Source: Tridacna crocea (lineage: Eukaryota; Mollusca; Bivalvia; Cardiida; Cardiidae). Taken from it: a stretch of 64,000 nt of DNA. The stretch spans positions 60,399,159-60,463,158 of the forward strand of contig OX031059.1 of assembly GCA_943736015.1 (NCBI GenBank), given 5' to 3'. The position numbers and the translations under genes were made by a program. Each line of letters starts with the position of its first letter. Within the stretch, counting starts at the first letter, position 1. This document shows positions 55,201 to 64,000 of the stretch, piece by piece. Under the pieces are notes generated by a model. That model worked only from the letters and a program-made list of their open reading frames with translations, made no database searches and had not been told where the DNA came from.

Positions 55201-55859
55201 TCAAATCCTAACTCTTCTCCATTTGAAAAATTATAGAAATGCCCATTTTGAAAGTATTTGCACTTGAATGTGACAGAAACGATGGAACAAAAGAGAACTT
55301 AGCACTGTTCGCCTACATTAAAAGGAAAAATCAAAGCACTGACAGCACTGATATTCCGATTTTGTCCAACAATTCAAAAACATTAAATTAATCCTTAGAC
55401 CTCTTTTTGCAGCTCAAGTTTGCTCATGCAGCATCGAAAATTATGGTCAGGTTGTACAAAATGTGCAGTCCAATGCTAAATCTACAGTTTCCGCTGTATA
55501 TCTAAATATATATCTAGTCGAAAAGCAGCCTTGAAAATGGCACGTTTGGTTCTTTTAATCTGGCAGAAATTTCCTATTTGATTGGCTATTTTTTGAAGAT
55601 TTATTAACGGCAAAAGTCAGTTCCCCTAAGAATTTCTAAATACAATTCCCTCTGGTTACAAACTCGAGTTAGCTATAACTACTGATTTCCATAATGGCAG
55701 TAGAAATGTACTATTAATGGTAGCTCTTGATACCGTTTTGGGATAAAGCACCCTGTGCTTCCGCTTGATTACCGTAACAATAGCAATCTGAAGACCTGCT
55801 AGAACATTACTGTCCAAAGGAATAAACAAACGAAAATGACTGTCAAAGAATGTCATTTT
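55201..55859. other. No gene; Family B trace
   Basis: 55440-55500 holds a decayed Family B half (AATGTGCAGTCCAATGCTAA). Otherwise empty. Confidence 0.4.
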
Positions 55860-56075
55860 GGAGGGGCATGATAATGGTGTCAAAGCATTTACAAAACAAC
55901 GTGTATTCAACGACTCTGGTAAGAAAGCTATTGAAATATTGTCGGAAGAGGAAAAAGTACTGTTCACCAGAACCTCCTCCTTTCCGATCATATTTTCAGT
56001 CCTATTTAGAACATGATCTGTTTGAGTCATATTTCATTTGTAGTCTGCAATGCTTTATATGTGATCAAGTCTATG
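55860..56075. mobile_element. Family A element, old copy A23
   Basis: AAATATTGTCGGAAGAGGAA...CCTCCTTTCCGATCATATTT with flanking remnants. Confidence 0.5.
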
Positions 56076-56230
56076 TTTGTCTAGCAAAGAGACAAAGCAT
56101 TGATTTAATATTGCCCTCCATAATGTCTTCTAAAATAGTTCTAATAGTGTATTGTGATCATGTTGCACATTCACTAACCTAAGTTGTTAATTTACAAAAT
56201 TAAATACATCTTTGTTTATTTGCTGTTCAG

Positions 56231-56476
56231 ACATTTTCTGGTCCATTTAAATGTGTCGTTCTTGTGATTGGTGCTGACATATGGCGTCGAACGTTAAATG
56301 GAAAATCTTTTATGCCTGTTGATGACGTGACACCGTTGCTTACACCCTGTGGATATTCATTTTGCAATAGTGGCGCTGGAGTCTGTGGTTCGGACGAGTT
56401 GGCGCATGTGCAGCAAAAGTCTGTTTTATTTACACTCTTGATAGTTGGTCTACTCCTGACAGTAACTCTACTGTGA
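56231..56476 (+). CDS. Possible terminal exon with hydrophobic tail
   Basis: Acceptor TTTATTTGCTGTTCAG precedes an 81-residue frame ending in TGA. It has a Cys cluster (CGYSFCNSGAGVCGSD) and ends in a 19-residue hydrophobic run (VLFTLLIVGLLLTVTLL). This would suit a GPI-anchor signal or a C-terminal membrane segment. Family not recognised; no neighbouring exon found. Confidence 0.3.
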   Translation, partial: TFSGPFKCVVLVIGADIWRRTLNGKSFMPVDDVTPLLTPCGYSFCNSGAGVCGSDELAHVQQKSVLFTLLIVGLLLTVTLL

Positions 56477-57075
56477 ACAAGGACGCGCTGACCTATGGTC
56501 TTATGCTATTGTATAAAGAAAAAAAGAAAAGATGTGAATACGACATGGTTGAAAAAAACAATAGAGTCCCCCTAAACGGACTCATTTGAGAATTAGTGAA
56601 TGATTTGCCAAAGATTTTCATTATAAAACATATCTGTCACAAATCTTGCATAAAATCGTCCCAACTTTTAATATTCATGTTGCCTGTTCGCGAAACACCG
56701 ATAATCTATATACCGATTAATGAATATAAAAATGTTTTGAAGTGTTATCGTCCTTCACTTAGACAACCTACCGGAAAGTTCGAAGTCGTATTTTTACTAA
56801 GATGGTTCTGGATGCTGCCGTGGTAAATTTGTTGCTAAAGAAATTATGAAAGCCAAGAATGATCAGCATACAAGGTAAAATAAAAAGCTATTACCAGAGA
56901 AAACAGCTTAATAAAACTCAAATGTCCGTCATAATAGAATTCTAAATACATATTAAAGAGCCTAAAAATGCTAACTCGAAAGTTCTCACATAAATGATAA
57001 CTAAGTTCTATCCATCGCGTTGACCCTTGTACAATAAGAAATAATAAGTTCCTATATATACATTTTTTTACTTAC
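56477..57075. other. No recognisable feature
   Basis: AT-rich. On the minus strand it should be intron of the PAP2 gene if that gene is intact. Confidence 0.45.
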
Positions 57076-57252
57076 TAAGATGACAGCAATAACGATTCCA
57101 AGTGAGAATCCAGCAATGACGTCGCTGGGATGATGTTTGTTATCTCGGATACGCCCAATACCACACAATATAGCTATAAATACTAGGCCTGTCGGTATCA
57201 ACAACTTTAGAATGTTCGAAAATCTAATTTGGAGGCGTTTGTGTACATAGAT
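57076..57252 (-). CDS. Phospholipid phosphatase (PAP2) exon
   Basis: The 177-bp exon is bounded by a strong acceptor (poly-T then CAG, 57253-57255) and donor GTAAG (57071-57075), phase 0 at both ends, 59 residues. It contains two hydrophobic segments around GRIRDNKHHPSDV, which matches PAP2 motif 3 (SR-x5-H-x3-D) with catalytic His and Asp kept. The motif's Ser is Gly here. PAP2 enzymes are multi-span membrane proteins that dephosphorylate lysophosphatidate and related lipids. Motifs 1 and 2 would lie upstream, at higher coordinates. I did not find them, so this may be one exon of a large gene or a relic. Confidence 0.85.
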
Positions 57253-57310
57253 CTGAAAAAAAAAAAAGAAATGTCTCTTTATAGTTATCATTTAACAACA
57301 AAATCTCGAG

Positions 57311-57492
57311 AAAGACAGCTTTTAAAAACACTGTGGGAAAATGCAGGTAACCGGCATTTTTACCTTTTCCCATCGTGCTTTCTACTCTTTCAATGACAAA
57401 CTCCGTTTAAAAAAAACTGTATTTAAATGTCGTCTAAAAATGCCTTCTATTTGAACAATTCTATCTTTTTTTTTCCGTCTGGTAAAGTGTAA
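57311..57492. mobile_element. Family A element, copy A24
   Basis: Short hairpin AAATGCAGGTAACCGGCATTT, right half with CCGTCTGGTAAAGTGTAA. Confidence 0.6.
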
Positions 57493-57529
57493 GCATTTGA
57501 ATTTCCTGTAAATGTCTCGCAGAATATAA

Positions 57530-57795
57530 TAAGCATGCAACATAGGAAAATGGCCATTCGGTCATTTGCGTAAAGCGTCGTTTCGAGTCAGCCTGCGCAG
57601 TCCGCACAGGCTAATCCGAAACGACACTTTCTGTTTTTATGTTGTTTTCTGCTTTGCGCAAGTCTACTGTAGCAAAAAAATCTACTGAAGTCGTAAAGTG
57701 CCGTCTCGGATTAGCCTGCGCGGACAGCGCAGGCTAATCCGAGACGACACTTTACGCAAATGTCTGAATGCCCCTTTTCGCGTGTTGTAAGCCAT
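57530..57795. mobile_element. Family C element, copy C4
   Basis: GCATGCAACATAGGAAAATGG to CGCGTGTTGTAAGCCAT, both GCCTGCGC palindromes present. Confidence 0.82.
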
Positions 57796-57844
57796 TAAGC
57801 ATACGTTAACATCGGAAATCATGATTATTGTGGCTTTGCTCCAT

Positions 57845-57995
57845 TATTTGATGCCTTTTGTAAATATTGTGGGAAAGAAAATTGAGCGGAGAACTGATAT
57901 AAGAGATTCTAGGAAAGCATGGACTGTTGCACGAGCGGCTGCGATACAACTGAAATAATGTTGAAAACGGCGTTAAACACCATACAACCAATCAA
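57845..57995 (+). repeat. SINE 3' part
   Basis: GGAAAGCATGGAC and AATGTTGAAAACGGCGTTAAACACC, as in 7400-7490. Confidence 0.6.
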
Positions 57996-58281
57996 TTGAC
58001 CACAGTGAATTCTACTCTTCTTATGGCAAGCTAAATCACGTGAGTCACATTATATTTGTCGTCTGTAAAAGATTGGCATATGGACGACTTCAACATTTTA
58101 TTGATTCAACGTCAGTAACGTTATTCTGAATTACCAATAGCATCTTGTAGAACATCTCCGCCTGGAGGCAGAAACATTTGAAAAGAAAAAAAAAACGTGC
58201 GATCGGCCATTTCTTGTAATCAGGCAATTTCTTTTTTTTTTGCTCAAATGTTTCACACATATTTATAGAGAAAAAACTTAT
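57996..58281. other. No recognisable feature
   Basis: AT-rich spacer. Confidence 0.4.
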
Positions 58282-58483
58282 TTAACCCTTCACCTAACAA
58301 TCCCTTATTTTTACGACCAAAAGAAAGAAGGCTCCAGAAGGTAACCAGCATTTTCTCGTTTTCCCACAATGTTTTATTCTCTTCTTAAGTAAAGTTTCAA
58401 ATTTTGAGCCACGTTTATTTTATCGTCTGAAATCGCTTTCAATTTGGAAAAATCTGAAATTTTGTCGTTTGGTAAAGAGTTAA
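58282..58483. mobile_element. Family A element, copy A25
   Basis: TTAACCCTTCACCTAACAAT to GTTTGGTAAAGAGTTAA. The left hairpin arm is deleted (AGAAGGTAACCAGCATTTTC). Confidence 0.75.
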
Positions 58484-58585
58484 CCCTTTGAGCGCCGAAT
58501 AAACCTAGCAGACAATTTCAGTGGTAAAGAAAAAATATATTGCTTGCAATTTCATGGGTGGTTTTGTCTATAAAGGTGTGGTAAA

Positions 58586-58661
58586 GCGGACAGTGTAAAT
58601 CGAAGATCAGACTGAACGTTTTGTGCAGTCTGATCTTAATCTACACTAGCCGCAAAGGCAA
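58586..58661. repeat. Family B palindrome, copy B9
   Basis: GAAGATCAGACTGAACGTTT, GTGCAGTCTGATCTTAATCT. Confidence 0.75.
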
Positions 58662-59072
58662 GTATAGTATTGAAAATCGGCTTAAGCACTGATGTTTGCT
58701 ATCTACAATATCTTGCAAGTTAATCTGAAACAAAGGACCTTCAAGGGAGGGTATGGGAAATATAACTGCATCGAAAGGAGTACCTTCAATTAATTATTTA
58801 TAAGAGGTTGTGCAATTCATATATCGTTATGACATTCTCACTGAAATTACTTGCATAAAGTCTGCCAGCGTAAAGAGAAATCGGAAATTAGATTTCACCG
58901 AGGCCTTTTATTTGACGCATAAGTTAATGCAGCTGCAGCGGGTTTGCAAGTGTTTCTTAGCTTTCCCCCTTAGAAATTTAATGAAAAGAAAAGCGTATTT
59001 CCATCAGCCAAATTAATCGAATTTCTATAAATAATTAAATGGCCTGAATATCTCACGAAATGATAAATCAAA

Positions 59073-59131
59073 GATTGGTCTACACAAAGAACAGTCTGAT
59101 CTTCAATATACACAGTCCGTTCAAAAACAGT
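59073..59131. repeat. Family B, half copy B10
   Basis: GAACAGTCTGATCTTCAATA then ACACAGTCCG. Confidence 0.55.
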
Positions 59132-59344
59132 TAAAGTAGTCCAAAGCGTTCTGGGGCTGAAAATAAATTATTGCGCACGTTTTCTGGTGAAAGGTCAATT
59201 AAAAAGGTCACGCTTTTTGAAGTATTGTCGGAAATATTGCGGTTATTCACGACACCAATACTCCTGTGCTTAAACGCTCCTCGTAATTGCTTATTCGAAC
59301 TAAATTGCCAATAGAGAATTAAGACGTTTCCTTTCTTCCTGGCC

Positions 59345-59620
59345 TTCAGCTCGGGGCGATTTGATTCACCACAGCCGGGAACAAGTTTCCAAATCCCCTA
59401 CCAACTGACCATACAACTAATATTACTATACCCCAAAGAAAGTTCTCGTGATCTGACTGGATAATATGCCCATCATGTATACTGGCAAAACCAAGATAAC
59501 AGCAGTTGCCATTTCAGGGGCCCTGTATACATGACTACATCAACACAACATCCAAAATGGCGACGTCGATCAAGATTAACATCAAGATTATGCGCCAAGC
59601 TGCACGTTTTAGCACGTTTA
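59345..59620. repeat. Dispersed repeat P, copy 2
   Basis: TGATTCACCACAGCCGGGAA and CCAAAATGGCGACGTCGATC, partner of 38340-38790. The shared ATGGCG start opens short frames in both copies, without a known product. Confidence 0.65.
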
Positions 59621-60787
59621 ACCAAGTACTTAATAGCGCCCAAGTTCGAGACCCAGGGGCGGGCGTCAACTTTAGGAATTTTCATTGACCCACACATTCG
59701 GCGCCAGTACTGGCGTAGTTTCCAGGAAGTAGAATCAAGAGAGATCAGTGCAAGTTGGCTTCTTTACCAAACAGGCCAGGAGAGCCAATGATTTCAAATA
59801 GTTTATTTGCTTTTAATTTCAATATATTTTGGTACATGTAAACAAACAAGTAAAAAAGCCGCCGCGTAGAAGCCTCAGCTGCTACACATGACGGTCATTT
59901 AACCCTCTGCCGCGTATTCAAGCCGCATAATCTTGTCCAGCGGTCTTCTCTTTTTTTTTTACGAAATTCTTCTTATTGGTTTTTTCTGCATAGATTTATT
60001 TGCGTAATGGAAATTACAATTATTTTTGAGAGGTCATTTGCAAACATGGAAAATTTGAAATTAGTCATATAAAAATAAACCACGTCTATTTCCTGATTCA
60101 GTTTTTTTATTTTGCTTTATTTACATAACCATGACGAAACAGGCTGTGAATCAGAACAATTTCTCAAGAAAAACGGATTGAGACAGAAAAGTCTGTGGCA
60201 GTCTGCCTTGTAAACTTACAAGTGTTGGAAAGGTCTAATGACCTCACCAATAAGGTTTACGAACTAGTTTCTCAATCGATGTAAAATAATGTTTAAAATG
60301 AATTAAGCTAAGTGGATATTGTATGTAGAAAAAATACTACATTTTTACATGAAAATATCTATGTGCATTGTTTAATTATTTCGATCTGAGTAATCCATAT
60401 TTCGCAACAGCTGGACCCTTTAAAGGGATAGAAAATATAAATAAACTCCCCGTTTGTTCTCTAGACTTTTGATCGATGCATAAGTGTAGAAAACCCTTAC
60501 AATGCGAAAAGACTGCAGTTTGATCAAGAATGTTCTGGTACACTGTCCTTATTCTTGTTCTGTTATTGTGGCAAGTATGAGTTTATATCTCTTTTCATCG
60601 GGTTGGAAATATTTTTAATCATTGAAAATACTATTTATTTCAGATCAAGATAGTTAGTACAACATGGTTAGATCTATTTCTTGACATATATAGTAGTGAC
60701 AAGTTTAACTCTGTCCTGCTAAAATGAATGAAATGATTCAAATCGATCGTAACCCCATCCCCCAACCCCAGATTTTGCTATTTCTTC
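59621..60787. other. No recognisable feature
   Basis: 1.2 kb, AT-rich, no domain-bearing frame. Confidence 0.4.
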
Positions 60788-61200
60788 ACAATGTCCACAA
60801 TTGATAAATCACCATCTCTAGTTTTGTACCATCAGCTAAAGGAAACTTGTAACTACAAGAAATATCTTGATGTTTCACCCTACCACTTAAGAATATAAGT
60901 ATGTCTGCAGAGTCAGGACATTTACGCATTCGTTGCGAATTCAGACTGATCGATACAGCTGAGATAGAATTCCAAGAAATGAGAGGGTTTGCATAGTGTG
61001 TAACACAGGAGATATAGAGGATGAATATCACTTCATTGTAAAATGTCCGCACTTATGGCTTTATTCGTGAAAAGCATGTAAAAAATTTATTACTCCCAAC
61101 CAGGAGGATCAAATTGGTCGAACTATTGAAATCTAATAAAAATGTGCGTTATACTTTTAATGCTTGTATTAATATAGAGAACATGTTTTTTTTCACATAG
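60788..61200 (+). pseudogene. Decayed LINE reverse-transcriptase C-terminus (zf-RVT region)
   Basis: In the plus strand one frame gives LVLYHQLKETCNYKKYLD and PYHLRI. Another gives ISMSAESGHLRIRCE. A third gives VCNTGDIEDEYHFIVKCPH, which is the CxxC...HxxxxC zinc-binding block found behind non-LTR retrotransposon RTs. Stops and frameshifts separate the pieces, so it is a relic. The reverse-transcriptase core itself is not present upstream. Confidence 0.75.
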
Positions 61201-61272
61201 AGAATGCAGTTGATCGTTACTTTATCGACACTTCTACAAAACTAAAATTCTCCTTTTATTGAAATAACGGCC

Positions 61273-61274
<2 letters not shown>

Positions 61275-61304
<30 letters not shown>

Positions 61305-61314
61305 CTTCTTCTTC
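61275..61314. repeat. (CTT)n microsatellite
   Basis: About thirteen CTT units. Confidence 0.95.
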
Positions 61315-61500
61315 ATTCCCCTTTCAAGATTTCACGATTTCCAGAAACTATTATTTTTTTAGTTATGTACTTCTCAGATACATTCATATTTCATGCTTAA
61401 AATGAAGGACCTTGATGTTCTCTTAAAGGTATATTTTTGTGACACTGGAGACTGTTCATTGTACTTGTCAATAAACAGTCTATGTATTTCAAAGGTAATT

Positions 61501-61560
61501 TTGGACAGTGTGCACGATCTGTGTCCGCCAGTGAGTCACGCTTAGTAGCCTGTGGGTTAA
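61501..61560. repeat. Family B remnant
   Basis: GGACAGTGTGCACGATCTGT then GTCCGCCAGTGAGTCACGC; the core palindrome is gone. Another trace lies at 61763-61800. Confidence 0.45.
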
Positions 61561-61563
61561 TAA

Positions 61564-61664
61564 TGAGATATCGTCGGTTTACTTCCAAAACCTCGTAACA
61601 ACAGCTTGTAACAAGCTGTAATTACGAGTTTTTTGAAGTAAAACCGTCGATATTCAACTCTTTT
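61564..61664. repeat. Imperfect palindrome
   Basis: GATATCGTCGGTTTACTTCC and GAAGTAAAACCGTCGATATTC around AGCTTGTAACAAGCT. Confidence 0.78.
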
Positions 61665-61799
61665 GCGCCGGCTATATTCACTCGATCTCTTTTCGATGGC
61701 AAGAAACACAGTTCACAAACATTCTTGTCTAAAAGACAATACTAAATCAGCATGCGGTAGAGATGTGCGGTCAAACTGCACGTTCTGTACAGTCTTAAG

Positions 61800-62070
61800 G
61801 TAATAGAACCGTAACACTGCTAGTGCAGCATGGAATAAAATTTCTTGACAGTTGATAAATACGGATTTATACAGATATAATACTTTTGCACATATTTAAC
61901 CGACCAGAAATTTCTTTGATGTCTCTCTTGAAATTATTTGATGATACTTTCCTTAGTTTCCAGAAAAGGGAGGTAATTATTATCTTCCTTTGCAATGAGA
62001 GTATAGCAGGTTTAGATTAATGAGTGTTAATTCTTAGAAGGAAAAAAAGTGGTTCGGTTAAAGTAGTAAC
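61800..62070. repeat. Dispersed repeat N, uninterrupted copy
   Basis: Complement of 35790-36335 minus the Family C insertion. The unoccupied site is ATACAGATATAATACTTTTG near 61872-61891. Confidence 0.82.
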
Positions 62071-62624
62071 AATAATCAATAATCATTTTTAATCATAGCA
62101 ACTTTTGTAGGATGACATTGTAGTGGAAATAGCTGTTTTATATTATGGGCACACTACCTTAAATCTATACCGTCCAAAAATTCCCTCGCTTTCAACTACA
62201 GCTCTGAATGGGTTAAATTTTCTTATTTCCCTTTGATTTCAGATGAAAACAAAATCGTTACTTCTTGTTCTTCTAATGCTATCCAACTCTAGGCATGCCA
62301 GGGAAAACATAAGGAGCTTTTGATGACCCTGTATATTGAGATAAGAACACACGAAGTTTGCAGTATGATCATTGTGTACTTTTCAGTAGTGTTATTTTTG
62401 CCATATTGAAGGCTAAAAGATTTATCGTTTGCAGACGATTTGTAACCAGTTTTATCTATATTTTATAAAACTATAATCGTTCTTGTAAGCTCATGCAAAA
62501 TGTTGCCCCTGACATTTGCAAAGTTGCATAGATTACGACCGATAGAAAATCTATTTCATTTTCTGGAGATCATCAAAGAAGTCAGTGTTGTGATACTTCC
62601 GGTTTTTAACCGAAGACTTCCTAT
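62071..62624. other. No gene; resembles 13765-13815 in part
   Basis: GTTGCATAGATTACGACCGA and TAGAAAATCTATTTC match the 13.7-kb segment loosely. Confidence 0.4.
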
Positions 62625-62893
62625 ATGGCCTGCAACACGCGAAAAGGGGCATACGGACATTTGCGTAAGGCGTTGTTTCGATTCAGCCTGTGCAGTCTGC
62701 ACAGGCTTATCCGAAACGATACTTTCCGTCTTTCTTTTTTTAATTTTCTGATTTTCACAAGTCTACTTTAGCACAAAATCTAGGGTTGTCCTAAAGTGCC
62801 GTCTCGGATTAACCTGGGCGGACTGCGCAGGCTGATCTGAGACGACACTTTACGTAAATATCCATATCACCTTTCATGCGTATTACACGCCAT
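62625..62893. mobile_element. Family C element, copy C5
   Basis: ATGGCCTGCAACACGCGAAA to GCGTATTACACGCCAT, flanked by TAT/ATAT. Confidence 0.85.
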
Positions 62894-63088
62894 ATATGTA
62901 TATGTCCCTTACACCATATGTATCGATAAGTTATCTATGATAAAACAGCTGACTGAATTCTGAACCATTCTACAGTCTATCAAATTTTCACAGCGTTTCT
63001 ATTGTCTGCTGTGAGGATGTATCTTTAGAAATGCTTACGCCTTGTCTCTTTGTCTCCTGACAAAATTATATTACATCTTTATGATTAA

Positions 63089-63421
63089 TATCTTTGTTTA
63101 ATTAAGCGGTGTGAGCGTTAACTAAGTGTTATTATCATATCTTTGTTTAATTAAGCGGTGTGAGCGTTATTAAGCGGTGTGGGCGTTAACTAAGTGTTAT
63201 TATCATATCTTTGTTTAATTAAGCGGTGTGAGCGTTAACTAAGTGTTATTATCATATCTTTGTTTAATTAAGCGGTGTGTGCGTTAACTAAGTGTTATTA
63301 TCATATCTTTGTTTAATTAAGCGGTGTGAGCGTTATTAAGCGGTGTGAGCGTTAACTAAGTGTTTTTATCATATCTTTGTTTAATTAAGCGGTGTGAGCG
63401 TTAACTAAGTGTTATTATCAT
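63089..63421. repeat. 49-bp tandem array, six units
   Basis: Unit ATCTTTGTTTAATTAAGCGG... with TGTGAGCGTTAACTAAGTGT. Units at 63138 and 63303 hold an extra 18-19 bp internal repeat of TTAAGCGGTGTGNGCGT. Confidence 0.93.
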
Positions 63422-63589
63422 CCTGATATCTTTAAAGTTTTTTTCGATATTCTTTATAAAATGAAATTTTATCACAAGTGTAACCTCAAAAAAAACATAT
63501 GCTTTTTGTCATTACTCTTTTCTAGACAACAGTATAAATATATTTATATACGACAACTCCCATTGTGGCTCCCACGATGGTATTTATAT

Positions 63590-63734
63590 TTCCAGGAAAG
63601 GGAAAAGGAAAACGTCGTTGGGAAAGGAGAAAGTGCTGGTTAGCAGCATTTTTTTTTTTTACTTTTCCTGCGAGGTTTTCAAAAGTCTTTTCAACAGCGT
63701 CATAAAATCATAGGATCGTTTTGTTAAGGGTTAA
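63590..63734. mobile_element. Family A element, shortened copy A26
   Basis: Hairpin with GGTTAGCAGCATTTTTTTTT; ends TTGTTAAGGGTTAA. Confidence 0.7.
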
Positions 63735-63951
63735 CCCTTTCCCAAACGACAAAAGTTAAGACGGGTTCAAGTTGAAAGAACTTGCAGGCAACAAAATAAA
63801 CGCAACTAAAGAATTGAATTTTGTGACCAGAAAACATTGTGGGGAAAGGGGACAATGCTGGTTATCAGCATTGTCTCCTTTTCCCACAAGTTTTTCAAAA
63901 GGCTTTTATCTCAGGGTCGTAAAAACCAGGGATTGTTACGTAAAGGGTTAA
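63731..63951. mobile_element. Family A element, copy A27
   Basis: TTAACCCTTTCCCAAACGAC to ACGTAAAGGGTTAA. Shares TTAA 63731-63734 with A26. Confidence 0.85.
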
Positions 63952-64000
63952 AAAAAAGACAAGAAACAAATGTTAAGCGATCATGCAGAATATAACCTTT

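Noticed and set aside
63089-63421. CRISPR-like regular array
   Set aside because: Units are contiguous tandem copies without unique spacers, in a eukaryotic context.

Overview
This window looks like invertebrate nuclear DNA. It is AT-rich, almost free of host coding sequence and packed with short inverted-repeat elements, tRNA-derived SINE pieces, satellites and two larger mobile units. The mix of SINE tails (gcgttaaac..., caccgagcacgttaaagaac), TTAA-flanked hairpin elements and GCCTGCGC-palindrome elements resembles what I know of bivalve mollusc genomes. The bivalve assignment is an inference, not a proof.

Layout. 1-2375 is one near-perfect palindrome with arms of about 1.1-1.2 kb, made of a ~21-bp tandem motif. 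2966-7660 is a satellite-rich block enclosing a minus-strand cassette: a small ORF (6478-6642), a Polinton/Maverick-type integrase broken by two single-base frameshifts (5331-6443), and a 92-residue protein resembling one lobe of TATA-binding protein (5016-5294). 7.2-21 kb is a mosaic of SINEs, short inverted-repeat elements and motif arrays. 22069-31342 is a complete Ty3/gypsy LTR retrotransposon on the minus strand (identical 444-bp LTRs, primer-binding site, gag, pol, polypurine tract, CACA target duplication). Its gag ends inside a canonical -1 slippery heptamer, CCCAAAC, and pol is open in the -1 frame. 31.3-64 kb is again a patchwork of at least ten short repeat families, with two copies of a GC-rich 1.14-kb element (39904-41044 and 47595-48736). 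One internal exon of a phospholipid phosphatase (PAP2) gene lies at 57076-57252 (minus), and a decayed LINE C-terminus at 60788-61200.

How the parts relate. The only convincing host coding sequence is the PAP2 exon; two other exon candidates are weak. The short families insert into each other, and two insertions have a matching empty copy in this window. A TTAA insertion is seen by comparing 12756-12981 with 13636, and a Family C insertion by comparing 35998-36262 with about 61880. I use the labels Family A to P only for this window; they are not database names. The most novel-looking item is the TBP-like gene directly downstream of a Polinton-type integrase.
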